A stretch of 64,000 nucleotides of DNA, taken from assembly GCF_010894455.1 (NCBI RefSeq), contig NZ_JAAIXY010000025.1:113782-177781 (forward strand), in the 5' to 3' direction. Numbering within the stretch: the stretch's first letter is position 1; every line of letters begins with the position of its first letter. The notes beneath the pieces are model-generated. The model saw only the letters and a list, made by a program, of their open reading frames with translations, was not told the DNA's origin and did no database searches. The position numbers and the translations under genes were made by a program. Shown here one piece after another: positions 1-8,273 of the stretch. This DNA is from Myxococcus eversor (GTDB lineage Bacteria > Myxococcota > Myxococcia > Myxococcales > Myxococcaceae).

Positions 1-1
1 G

Positions 2-151
2 GCGAAGCCGGAGATGACTCGCACCGTGCGCTTCTCGTTGCCCGTGGCCGGGACGACGGTGGCCACCTCCGGCATGAGCGGGACGTGGCAGGTTCGCTTC
101 TTTCTCGACGGCGCGCCGCTGACCACGGCCGCCTTCACCCTGGAGCCGTGA
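2..151 (+). CDS. C-terminal end of an unidentified protein (partial)
   Basis: An open frame enters from the left edge and stops with TGA at 149-151, just ahead of the next gene. The visible 49 residues end in FFLDGAPLTTAAFTLEP and read like the last strands of a beta-sandwich domain in a secreted protein. The family cannot be named from this fragment. The stop lies 16 bases before the preferred start of the next gene, so the two are probably co-transcribed. Confidence 0.6.
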   Translation, partial: AKPEMTRTVRFSLPVAGTTVATSGMSGTWQVRFFLDGAPLTTAAFTLEP

Positions 152-167
152 CGTGAGGACCGCCGCC

Positions 168-3100
168 ATGATGCCCCTCAACGCCCGCCTCGCCGCGCTC
201 GTCGCGGTGCTCGTCCTTCCCGCCGCCGCGCTGGCGCAGAGCACGACGCGCGCCGCCGTCTTCACGACGCTCGCGGAGCCTGGAGAGACCCAGGCGACCG
301 TGGTGATGGACGAGGCCTCCGAGCTGCGCGTCCAGGTGCGCAACAACACCCGGAGCACGTCGCCGCAGTTCCGCCCCATCAACCAGGTGACGTTCGTTCT
401 GCCCACCGGCTACACGTTGCTGGAGAGCCCGCCGCCCCCAGGTTGGGTGGTGGACCACTTCATCGCGGCGCGACAGGTGACGTACAACCTCCCCGTCAAC
501 TGCGCGCTGGCGGATGCCGGGTTGATGCAGAACGAGACGGCGACCTTCACGCTGCGGATGATTCCGCAGGTGACCGCGACGACCAATGCCACGGGCCAGC
601 GGTTCACGACGCTGACGGCTTTCGAGGCTTGCGGAAACCTGTCCTTCACCACGAACCGGACCGACGCCATCGCGGAGTGGCGTCGCGTGGGCCTGTCCAC
701 GCGGGCTCAGATCCAGCCGCGTGTACTGCCCGTGGGCGACGACGTCACCGCGCGCCTCGTCATCGAGAACCGGACCAGCCTGACGGCGACGCAGAACAAC
801 ATCACGGCGGAAGGTCCCAGCACCGGCGCGGGCGGTGTCTCGTTCCAGGTCGTCGAGCTCCAACCCGCCAACTTCATGGTGAACCTTCCGCTCCGAAGCG
901 CGGGCATCCTCTCCGCGCGAGCCACCACCCAGACAGGTGGGACGATGGTGGCCAGCGTCCGCGCCACCAACGCGAACGGCACGCTCACCTCCGCCGTGGC
1001 GGACACCCCCATGGTCAACGTGGGCGTGCTCGCGGCTTCCGCTGACGTGGACAATGACCAGGCCTTCACGGGCGAGGCAGTGAAGCTGCGCCTCAGCGTC
1101 ACCAACACGTCCACCACCGCGTCCTATCTGAACGTGACGCCCCGGGCTCCCATCCTCGTGGGCACGGCCGTGGCGACCCTGGCCTCGGGCCCCAGCCCCA
1201 CCAGCGTGACGCGACTGGCGCCCGGAGTCTCCGCGCACTTCGTCTGGACGTACACCCTCTCCGGCACCGAGTTCTCCTCGTATGCCTTCGACCTGCAGGC
1301 GGACGCGACGTTGAACGGGAGCGCCGCGACGACGCAGGTGGTTCGTTCAGGAGAGGGCCGCATCGTGTCGCATCGCGTGCGCGTGAGTCCGTCCGTGCTG
1401 GTGCCGGGCACGCCCAACCAGGCCGTCGTCTACACCGTGCAAAACCGGGGGGCGCTCCCGCTCGACGAAGTCACGCTGCTCCGGCCCGCCGTGAACTTCT
1501 TCACGTTCGTCGGCGGCAACCCGGCTGCTCCCACGGGGTGGTCGGTGTCGAGCAACGCGACGAGCTTCACCTGGATGACGGGCAACGCGGCCCAGCGCAT
1601 CATGCCCAACCAGGAGCGCTCCTTCACGGTGACGTATGCGAGCGTCGGCACCGTCACCGCGCCCACGACGTTCCGCCATCGGATGCACCTGCCCCTCGCG
1701 TATGCGTCCGACTCGGCCGCGCGCATCGAGGCCCCTGTGACTCTCGCCACGGGCACCGCGCCGGAAGTCGAGCGCCTCACCGCCGTGGCTCGGGACGGGA
1801 GCGTGACGGTGACGTGGGACAACCCCGCCGCGCACAACGGCGTGCTGGTGCTTCGCACCGCCGGGGCAGCGCCCAACACACTGCCCGTTGCCGGTCGCGC
1901 CTACGCCGCCGGCTCGACGCTGGGCAACGCCACCGTTATCGCCTCCGAGAGCTTCGGCTCGACGTCCTCCGTCACCGACACCTCCGTCGTCAACGGCACC
2001 ACGTACCAGTACCGGGTGTTCAACACGGATGAAGTGGGCCGGTACTCTCCGGGCAGCCGGCCCTCGGCCTCGGCGGCGCTCATCGCGACGCCCCAGGCCC
2101 GCGTGGGCGCGGCACCGCTGTGGTGCTACTCGGTGGGCATCGACGCGCGCCTCCAGCCCATCACCGAGCTGGGCGTGGGCATCTTCAGCTCCTACAACGA
2201 CTCGGTCGTCGCCAACCTCACCAACGTCACCACGCCCTCGACCGACGGCGCCGAGCGTTGGCGTCCGCTTCCCCTGTCCGGCCTCATTGGCAGTCGCTTC
2301 CCGGTGGTTCCGCTCAATGGTCTGGCCGGCCAGTACATCCTCACGGCCGACCAGGCGGGAGTGGCCTACGCCATCAACGCCACCACCGGCACGGTGCTCT
2401 GGCGCTGGGACAACACGGGCGCGCCCATTGGCATCATCCAGTCCTTCCCCGTGACGCAGCTCCACGACTTCGCGAACCCCGCGTACAAGGCCGCGCGGCC
2501 GAACGTGGACCTGGTGTTCTACGCGACGCGGCTGGCGAACCCGGCCCTCAATCGCGTGGTGGCGCTCAACGCCCGGACAGGCACGTCGGTCTTCACCTAC
2601 CAGCCCGGAGACCTGGGCATGGTGAGCGGCGGCATGGTGGTCGACTACACCACCAACCGCCTCTTCATCGGTTCGAAGACGCATGGCGGCTCGACGGCCT
2701 CGCTCCGCGTCCTGAACACGCTGACGGGTGCGGAGGTGGCGCGGCTGTCGCTCGGTGACCTGGACCACAGCCTGGTGCGCAATGCCGTGGCGAATCAGAT
2801 CTTCGCGACCAACAGCGACGGCGTTGTCCACGCCATCGACGCGGGCACCCTGGCGCCCGTGTGGAATGTGAACGTGGGCACGCGCCCCTCGCCGAGCACA
2901 CCCGCGTTCACCAGCTTCGTGCGCCCCCTGGGCGGCGGCTTCGTGGCCAGCCTCGCCAGCGGGCAGGTGGCGTTCTGGGACTACGCGGCGCCTGGGGCGA
3001 CGACGCCCACGCAGGTGTGGTCCACCCCCATCGCGAATCCGTCAGGCACCTTCACCCTCAACTCCGCCGGCGTCGTCCGCATCTACGTGGGCAGCTCCGA

Positions 3101-3266
3101 TGGGAAGGTGCATCAGCTCGAGATGATTGGTGGCGTGGACTCGCGGCAGGTGTCCATTGGCGCCGCACAGCTCATCGGCACTCCGACCGTCGACAACACC
3201 GTCTCCCGACTGCATGTCGGCTCTCAGGACGGCCGCATCTGCGCCTTCCCGGTACCGTTCCCGTGA
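168..3266 (+). CDS. Secreted protein with beta-sandwich repeats, FnIII-like domain and PQQ-type beta-propeller
   Basis: A 1032-residue exported protein. It opens with a signal peptide (hydrophobic run followed by AAALAQS near residue 24). Residues about 30-520 are Ser/Thr/Asn-rich and look like repeated Ig-like or DUF11-like sandwich domains. A fibronectin III-like domain follows at about 530-650 (VTVTWDNPAAHNGVLVL). The last 350 residues carry PQQ-propeller-type strands such as AYAINATTGTVLWRW and VVHAIDAGTLAPVWNV. I chose ATG 168 because GAGGA at 155-159 is a well-spaced ribosome site; GTG 153 is also in frame. The stop overlaps the GTG of the next gene (GTGA), indicating translational coupling. 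A surface or periplasmic scaffold role is inference. Confidence 0.85.
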   Translation: MMPLNARLAALVAVLVLPAAALAQSTTRAAVFTTLAEPGETQATVVMDEASELRVQVRNNTRSTSPQFRPINQVTFVLPTGYTLLESPPPPGWVVDHFIAARQVTYNLPVNCALADAGLMQNETATFTLRMIPQVTATTNATGQRFTTLTAFEACGNLSFTTNRTDAIAEWRRVGLSTRAQIQPRVLPVGDDVTARLVIENRTSLTATQNNITAEGPSTGAGGVSFQVVELQPANFMVNLPLRSAGILSARATTQTGGTMVASVRATNANGTLTSAVADTPMVNVGVLAASADVDNDQAFTGEAVKLRLSVTNTSTTASYLNVTPRAPILVGTAVATLASGPSPTSVTRLAPGVSAHFVWTYTLSGTEFSSYAFDLQADATLNGSAATTQVVRSGEGRIVSHRVRVSPSVLVPGTPNQAVVYTVQNRGALPLDEVTLLRPAVNFFTFVGGNPAAPTGWSVSSNATSFTWMTGNAAQRIMPNQERSFTVTYASVGTVTAPTTFRHRMHLPLAYASDSAARIEAPVTLATGTAPEVERLTAVARDGSVTVTWDNPAAHNGVLVLRTAGAAPNTLPVAGRAYAAGSTLGNATVIASESFGSTSSVTDTSVVNGTTYQYRVFNTDEVGRYSPGSRPSASAALIATPQARVGAAPLWCYSVGIDARLQPITELGVGIFSSYNDSVVANLTNVTTPSTDGAERWRPLPLSGLIGSRFPVVPLNGLAGQYILTADQAGVAYAINATTGTVLWRWDNTGAPIGIIQSFPVTQLHDFANPAYKAARPNVDLVFYATRLANPALNRVVALNARTGTSVFTYQPGDLGMVSGGMVVDYTTNRLFIGSKTHGGSTASLRVLNTLTGAEVARLSLGDLDHSLVRNAVANQIFATNSDGVVHAIDAGTLAPVWNVNVGTRPSPSTPAFTSFVRPLGGGFVASLASGQVAFWDYAAPGATTPTQVWSTPIANPSGTFTLNSAGVVRIYVGSSDGKVHQLEMIGGVDSRQVSIGAAQLIGTPTVDNTVSRLHVGSQDGRICAFPVPFP

Positions 3267-3442
3267 AAAATCCCTCGACTCCCTCGTCCTCTCCGTCGCC
3301 GACGACGGAGGCTCCTCGGGCCGCTCCGGCCCAGGCCGCTCCGCGCTACGAGGCTCCCGCCATCCTGTGGGAGCAGCCCTTCGTCGCGCTCGCGGCCATG
3401 TCCCAGTGCAACATCCCCGGCGAATCGGAGTGCACGCCCTGA
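3263..3442 (+). CDS. 59-residue peptide; candidate RiPP-type precursor
   Basis: A short gene whose GTG start (3263-3265) overlaps the upstream TGA and whose 3' end overlaps the next start by 13 bases, so it is wedged between two co-translated genes. The product begins MKNPSTPSSSPSPTTEAP, a Pro/Ser/Ala-rich stretch. It continues with RYEAPAILWEQPF and ends AAMSQCNIPGESECTP. The YEAPAI segment fits the YxxPxL/I signature that RiPP recognition elements bind in lasso-peptide and other leaders. The tail has two Cys six residues apart. The next gene is an HPr-kinase-like ATPase, a family known to accompany some lasso clusters. No maturase is visible in the window. It could instead be a small structural or regulatory protein. 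Confidence 0.6.
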   Translation: MKNPSTPSSSPSPTTEAPRAAPAQAAPRYEAPAILWEQPFVALAAMSQCNIPGESECTP

Positions 3443-4332
3443 ACACGCCGGGAGCCGGCCCGTCCGGTCCCCAGCGCCCCGGCGGTTCCGGCGACGATGG
3501 CCTGGAGCTGTCCGGCCCGTGGCTCTCCATCGCCGGCTGGACGGTGGGCCTCGATGTCCCGGACTCCCGTGTCCGGGAGCTCTTGCTCCGCTCCCTCTCT
3601 GGCTTCGTGACAGGTCCACCGCGGGCCGGAGCCCGTTGCTCCCGGCTGCGTGTCGTGGCCCCCTCTGCGGTTCGCCCCGAGCCGCCGACTCGTGAGTTGC
3701 CCCGGCCCTGGCGTGAGCAGGATGGCTCGCTCCGGTTGGAAGGGGAGGACTACTCGGCGCGAATCGATGCGGACGGCCTTCGCGGTGAAGTGTCGGGCAC
3801 GGGCCGCTTCCCTGTTGAGGTAGTGCTGCGGGTGATGCTGGCGGCGGAGCTGGCCCGACGCGGCGGCCTGCTGGTGCATGGCGTGGCGCTCGTGCTGGGA
3901 GAGACGGCGGCGCTCTTCACGGGACACTCGGGCGCGGGCAAGAGCACCTTGGGTGGGCTGTGGATGGACGCGGGCGAAACGGTGCTCTCGGATGAGCTGG
4001 TGGCTGTGTGGCCCGATGCGGTGGAGGGCTCGTGGCGAGCCTCGGGCACGCCTTGGAACCTGGGCTTCCCCCGTGAGGCGCGGCTTCGTGCCGTGGGGAC
4101 GTTGGCCTGGGATTCGGGCTCGCGTTGGGAGCGACAGCGCGCGGGGGACGTGGGCCGGGTGCTGGTGCACAATGCGCTGCTGTCGGAGGCCTCCTCGGTG
4201 GGCCGCGCGGCGCTGCTCGCCTCGGCGGGGAGGTTGTTGTCGGAGGTGGAGCCGGTGCGACTGGTGTTCGCGAGAGATGCGTCCGCCGCCACCGTGGTGC
4301 GTGAGGCCCTGGGAGTGTCGGGACATGGGTGA
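3430..4332 (+). CDS. HPr kinase/phosphorylase-like P-loop protein
   Basis: A 300-residue protein with the C-terminal kinase fold of HPr(Ser) kinases. It shows a lead-in strand GLLVHGVALVLGE, Walker A GHSGAGKST (residues 165-173), a Walker B-like LSDELVAV, and the GTPWNLG segment typical of HprK-like proteins in peptide clusters. The N-terminal half (about 1-140) is not the classical HprK N-domain. The GTG at 3430 is chosen because the coding pattern starts there and it overlaps the small peptide gene; CTG or later starts are possible. It overlaps miaA downstream by 8 bases. Likely activity is ATP-dependent phosphorylation of a protein or peptide; HPr itself is not encoded nearby. The upstream peptide is an attractive but untested substrate. 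Confidence 0.7.
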   Translation: MHALNTPGAGPSGPQRPGGSGDDGLELSGPWLSIAGWTVGLDVPDSRVRELLLRSLSGFVTGPPRAGARCSRLRVVAPSAVRPEPPTRELPRPWREQDGSLRLEGEDYSARIDADGLRGEVSGTGRFPVEVVLRVMLAAELARRGGLLVHGVALVLGETAALFTGHSGAGKSTLGGLWMDAGETVLSDELVAVWPDAVEGSWRASGTPWNLGFPREARLRAVGTLAWDSGSRWERQRAGDVGRVLVHNALLSEASSVGRAALLASAGRLLSEVEPVRLVFARDASAATVVREALGVSGHG

Positions 4333-5251
4333 GGGACAGGAGGGGAGACCGACGTTGACGGTGCTGGCCGGGCCGACCGCGTCGGGGAAGTCGGCGCTGG
4401 CCTTGGAATTGGCTCGGCGATTGGGTGGCGAGATTGTCAGCGCGGACTCGCAGCAGGTGTACCGGCACTTCGACGTCGGCACCGCGAAGCCTTCCGCGGA
4501 GGAGCTGACGGCGGTGCCGCACCACCTCGTGTCGGTGGTGGACCCGATGGAGACCTTCTCCGCCGCCGAGTACCAACGTCGCGCGGACACGGCCATCGCC
4601 GACATCACCGGACGAGGTCGGCCCGTCGTCGTGGTGGGCGGCACGGGGCTCTATCTGCGCATCCTGCTTCACGGCGTGGTGGACGCTCCGGGGGCACTGC
4701 CGGAGCTGCGCGCGGAGCTGGAGACACTCGCGGCGGAGCAGGGCCGCGAGGCCGTGCACCAGCGACTGGCCCTGGTGGACCCGGAGACCGCGGCGAAGCT
4801 GCCCGTTCAAGACCTGGTACGCGTGGTCCGAGCGCTGGAGATTCATGCGCAGACAGGTGTGGCCGCGTCCGAGTTCCGCAAGGCCCACGCCTTCGCGCCG
4901 GACCGATATCCCTTCCGGTTCTACGTGTTGGACCCGCCGCGCGAGGAGCTGTACGCCCGCATCAACACGCGCACCGAGGCCATGTTCGCCGCCGGGCTCG
5001 TGGAAGAGACGCGGGCACATCTGGAGCGGGGCCTTGGCGACGCGGCTCCCATGCGGAGCGTGGGCTACGTGCAGGCGCGCGCCGTGGTGGAGGGCCGCAT
5101 GTCCGTGGACCAGGCCATTCAAGACACCGCCCAGGAGACTCGGCGGTACGCCAAGCGCCAGCTCACCTGGTTCCGGAAGGAGCCCGGCGCCGTCTTCATC
5201 CAGCCCCCGTATGAGGCCCTGCGCGGAAGCACGCCAAGCCTTCCGGGCTGA
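4325..5251 (+). CDS. miaA: tRNA dimethylallyltransferase
   Basis: MiaA transfers a dimethylallyl group from DMAPP to N6 of A37 in tRNAs that read UNN codons. The 308-residue product shows Walker A GPTASGKS at residues 16-23, the SADSQQVYRHFDVGTAKP substrate loop, the GGTGLYLR motif and the C-terminal MRSVGYVQ and TRRYAKRQLTWFR motifs of the family. Length is normal (about 300). ATG 4325 is used because the family N-terminus starts there; the frame is open further upstream but that part is antisense-like sequence inside the HPr-kinase-like gene. The 8-base overlap with that gene suggests one transcript. Confidence 0.97.
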   Translation: MGEGQEGRPTLTVLAGPTASGKSALALELARRLGGEIVSADSQQVYRHFDVGTAKPSAEELTAVPHHLVSVVDPMETFSAAEYQRRADTAIADITGRGRPVVVVGGTGLYLRILLHGVVDAPGALPELRAELETLAAEQGREAVHQRLALVDPETAAKLPVQDLVRVVRALEIHAQTGVAASEFRKAHAFAPDRYPFRFYVLDPPREELYARINTRTEAMFAAGLVEETRAHLERGLGDAAPMRSVGYVQARAVVEGRMSVDQAIQDTAQETRRYAKRQLTWFRKEPGAVFIQPPYEALRGSTPSLPG

Positions 5252-5366
5252 AGCCGCCCTTCAGGGAGGGGCGAGGAGGGGAGGCGCGGGAAGCGAGGCC
5301 GTTGTCCCCGTGCTCGGAGGCACCCATGTTCGCCACTGAATCTTTCCTCCAAGGAGGCGGACCGAC

Positions 5367-5951
5367 ATGGACACCAGCTTCAAACGTGAACCCCTGACAG
5401 GTGACCGAAGCAAGGCCGCCTCGGCTGCCTGGGGCCCCCCCTTCGTGTTGGGGCTGTTGATGGCCGTTCTCGGCTTCGTCGCGCTGGGCGCCTCGTTCCT
5501 CACCAGCCTGGTCTCGGTCATCCTCTTCGGCGCGCTGCTGGCCGGAACGGGCATCGCTGAGATTGTCTCCTCGTTCCGCGTCCGCAAGGCCGGCGGCCCT
5601 TTCTGGCTCTACCTGCTCAGCGGCGTGCTCTCCACGGTGGTGGGGTTCTTCGTCCTCGTGTACCCGGCGGCGGGCCTGGGGGCGCTGACGCTCCTGCTCG
5701 CTGGCTACTTCTTCGCCAGCGGCCTCTTCCACGTGGTGACGTCGCTGATGGACCGCTACCCGCAGTGGGGCTGGGACTGCGCCTATGGCGTCATCTCCAT
5801 CGCCCTGGGTGTCATCGTCATGGCCCAGTGGCCCGTCTCCGCGGTGTGGCTGGTGGGGACCCTGGTCGGTATCTCCATCCTCATGCGTGGCATCGCGCTC
5901 ATGGCCGGCTCGCTGGAGCTGCGCAAGGGCCTGCGTCGCGTCACCACGTGA
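5367..5951 (+). CDS. HdeD/DUF308 family membrane protein
   Basis: A 194-residue integral membrane protein with about six hydrophobic helices and conserved small-residue packing, for example VILFGALLAGTGIAEIVSSF and LLSGVLSTVVGFFVLVYP. The pattern is that of HdeD-type DUF308 proteins, which in enterobacteria are linked to acid resistance; their biochemical function is unknown. A very strong ribosome site AAGGAGG (5351-5357) precedes ATG 5367, implying high expression. It stands alone, with a long perfect hairpin terminator immediately downstream. Confidence 0.85.
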   Translation: MDTSFKREPLTGDRSKAASAAWGPPFVLGLLMAVLGFVALGASFLTSLVSVILFGALLAGTGIAEIVSSFRVRKAGGPFWLYLLSGVLSTVVGFFVLVYPAAGLGALTLLLAGYFFASGLFHVVTSLMDRYPQWGWDCAYGVISIALGVIVMAQWPVSAVWLVGTLVGISILMRGIALMAGSLELRKGLRRVTT

Positions 5952-5973
5952 CCGGTGCGTCAGGAGAAGGACG

Positions 5974-6008
5974 AAAGGGCACGGTGGCCATCAGGCACCG
6001 TGCCCTTT
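5974..6008. terminator. Bidirectional terminator hairpin
   Basis: A perfect 13-bp inverted repeat, AAAGGGCACGGTG (5974-5986) and CACCGTGCCCTTT (5996-6008), with a 9-base loop. It sits exactly between the convergent HdeD-type gene and the 6011 gene and has T-rich flanks on both strands. Confidence 0.85.
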
Positions 6009-6010
6009 GT

Positions 6011-6397
6011 CTAGCTGTCTGCTGACAAATCCTCATCCAGTTCCTCTGGCGGAATCTCCGTCAACGCGCCCTTGCATGCCTCGTTGAGCATCGCGGTGTC
6101 GTTGACGCGGAATGCAGTGACCTCTGCCGCCACATTCGACTCCCGCAGACCGCTTGCGCGGCTATCAGGAAAGGCCCAATGGATGACGAGCCCCACGCGA
6201 TAGTTGCGACCGCCGGGCTTCAGGACGAGGTGCTCTCCGACGAGCGGTACGCGGTCGAACGGGCGGAAGCCGCTAAACACCTCCAACCCATCAACCGTGT
6301 CGAAACAATGAAGCCACACCTTGGAGCGAGGAGCTGCCCGAGACGGGGGGCTGGACCGGGTTCGAGAGGAACGGGGCGTCTTTGGCATGTCGCCCAC
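6011..6397 (-). CDS. Hypothetical protein
   Basis: A 128-residue product. The N-terminal 24 residues are basic and Ser/Pro-rich (TPRSSRTRSSPPSR) and may be untranslated, since a second Met (MPKTPRSS) lies four codons in. The rest, KVWLHCFDTVDGLEVFSGFRPFD onward, is a compact-looking beta-rich domain ending in an acidic tail (PPEELDEDLSADS). I recognise no family. It is the last gene of a minus-strand group and stops at the bidirectional terminator. No catalytic motif is evident. Confidence 0.65.
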   Translation of the reverse strand: MGDMPKTPRSSRTRSSPPSRAAPRSKVWLHCFDTVDGLEVFSGFRPFDRVPLVGEHLVLKPGGRNYRVGLVIHWAFPDSRASGLRESNVAAEVTAFRVNDTAMLNEACKGALTEIPPEELDEDLSADS

Positions 6398-6488
6398 CGT
6401 ATCGCCAGGTTCGCGCGCCCTGCGCCCCTTTCAGCGGAGCCTTTCTGGACCAACCCGTCAGCCTCTCATCGGACTTCCCTGAAGGAGG

Positions 6489-8225
6489 TCAGGAAGCGGC
6501 GTAACGGTCCGAGCCTCCCGCGTCGCTCGGCGCTGGGGTCGCCGCATCGGGAGTGGTGCTCGAAGAGGTCAACCGTCCGGTCAGGATGCGCAGCAGCCGC
6601 TCGGGGTCCACGGGCTTGGGCATGAACGCCTCCGCGCCCGCGTCGAGCGCCCGCTGACGGACGTGAGGACGATTCAATCCGCTCATCACCACCACGCGCG
6701 TGTTCCGGGTGAGGGGATGCTGCTTCAAGCCCTCGCACAGCCTCAGCCCATCCACCCAGTGCAGCACGACGTCGAGGATGATGGCCGTGGGCGGCCTTCG
6801 CGCCACGGCGCAGAACAGCGCCAGTTCGTCCGCGAACGACACCACCTTCGCGCCCGTGCTCTCCAGCAGCGCCGTCAGCGCCTCGCGCGCATCGGGGTCA
6901 TCGTCCACGACGTAGTACAGGTCCGGCTCCAGCTCCGGCACCGCCATGGGCACCGGCTCCATCGTCGTCCTCAGCCAGGAGCCCACCACCTCGCGCAGGC
7001 CCGCCCAGCGCATCGCGCCCAGCAGCGCCAGCGGCGTGGGGGCACTCAGGCCCAGCACGCCCCCGCCGTAGACTCCCGCCGACGTGCGTCGCCCCTTCGC
7101 CGCGACGAAGGCCCCGGGCGCTCGCTTCCCCGCGCGTCGCAACCAGGACGCCGCACGGGCGCCCGCCGCCGCGTCCTCCATCAGCTCGCACAGCCCTTCG
7201 CGGACATACCGGCGCTCCAGCGCGGAGCCATCCAGGCCCCCATCCAGCAGCGCCACCGCCGCGCGGCTGCACGAGGCCAGCGTCTCAGACAACCCCACCT
7301 GGAGCGGATGACCGAAGGCCGCGGGGCCCACGGCGATCTGCCCCGGCGCCACCAGCGTGCGCCCCGGCCCGTAGGGCAGGCGCGTCGTCTCCAACGCCGC
7401 CAGTTCGAACCCTTCCTCCAGCAGCCCGTCGCGCGCGGCCATCATCAGCGCCTGGCACAGGTCGGCCGGCGTCACCGCGGGGCCGAAGGCCAGCGCATAG
7501 ACGGAGTCCGCGCCCGGCAGGAGGAACAGCCCATCCACCGTGGGCAGCGGCGCCACCCACAGCCGCGCCACGGGGGCGATCTCCAGCCGAGGCGACGCAT
7601 GCCGCAGCCGCGCCTGCACGGCCGCCACCGTGGGCGCGGGGCGGAAGCCCGGGAAGAACGCATCGCCCATCAAGGGCCCCGCGCCGCCCGCCAGGGCCAC
7701 CGCATGGAAGCGCTCGCCACCGCCCTGCGCGCGGACCACCAGCGGACCCGCGCCTCGCACGGCCGCCGGCGCATCCGGGGCCGGGGGCTGCCGCTCCACG
7801 CGGTCCACATGCCGCTCCAGGAACCGTGCCCCCTGCGCGCTGGCCGCCGTGGCCAGCACGTCCCGCACCTGCGCCAGGCCGCCTTGTCCCTGGGGCCAGC
7901 CGTCCACCACCCAGAGCCCACCGGGGGCGGAGGTCAAAAGCTCGCGACGTCCCTCGGCGATGATCTCCACGCCCCGCAGCTCGTGGGCACGCCACTCGGC
8001 GGGGATGCGACAGCCCAGGGCGGCGAGCCGGGAGCGACACTCGGGCGTCAGCACCGCGGGAGGCGCGGTGCGCTCCGACAGTCCTCCGGAGTAGACGCGC
8101 ACATCGAGCGTCAGCCCCCGTGCCCTGGCGTTGAAGAGCAGCGAGGCCGCCAGCCCCGCTCCCGCGATACCGCCCCCGACGACCGCCACCCTCGAACCGC
8201 TCGTCAGCCTGTTGCCCAGAATCAT
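6489..8225 (-). CDS. FAD-dependent oxidoreductase fused to a response-regulator receiver domain
   Basis: A 578-residue fusion. The N-terminus has a Rossmann dinucleotide motif VAVVGGGIAGAGLAASLL (about residues 14-31), followed by about 380 residues of flavin-monooxygenase-like sequence. From about residue 436 a complete receiver domain starts: acidic pocket VVDDDPDAREA, phospho-acceptor Asp in IILDVVLHW (about 483), and conserved Lys in FMPKPVD (about 535). Both parts appear intact. It lies 48 bases downstream of the diguanylate cyclase gene on the same strand, so the two are probably co-transcribed. The receiver may switch the oxidoreductase or localise it; the substrate is unknown. Receiver domains joined to flavoenzymes are uncommon. 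Confidence 0.82.
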   Translation of the reverse strand: MILGNRLTSGSRVAVVGGGIAGAGLAASLLFNARARGLTLDVRVYSGGLSERTAPPAVLTPECRSRLAALGCRIPAEWRAHELRGVEIIAEGRRELLTSAPGGLWVVDGWPQGQGGLAQVRDVLATAASAQGARFLERHVDRVERQPPAPDAPAAVRGAGPLVVRAQGGGERFHAVALAGGAGPLMGDAFFPGFRPAPTVAAVQARLRHASPRLEIAPVARLWVAPLPTVDGLFLLPGADSVYALAFGPAVTPADLCQALMMAARDGLLEEGFELAALETTRLPYGPGRTLVAPGQIAVGPAAFGHPLQVGLSETLASCSRAAVALLDGGLDGSALERRYVREGLCELMEDAAAGARAASWLRRAGKRAPGAFVAAKGRRTSAGVYGGGVLGLSAPTPLALLGAMRWAGLREVVGSWLRTTMEPVPMAVPELEPDLYYVVDDDPDAREALTALLESTGAKVVSFADELALFCAVARRPPTAIILDVVLHWVDGLRLCEGLKQHPLTRNTRVVVMSGLNRPHVRQRALDAGAEAFMPKPVDPERLLRILTGRLTSSSTTPDAATPAPSDAGGSDRYAAS

Positions 8226-8273
8226 CCGCGCCCTCTAGCTTCCCACCGTCGCCTGCTTCGTCGCGTCCCGCGC

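Noticed and set aside
153..167. GTG 153 as start of the beta-propeller protein
   Set aside because: In frame, but ATG 168 has the better-spaced GAGGA site and gives a cleaner signal peptide.
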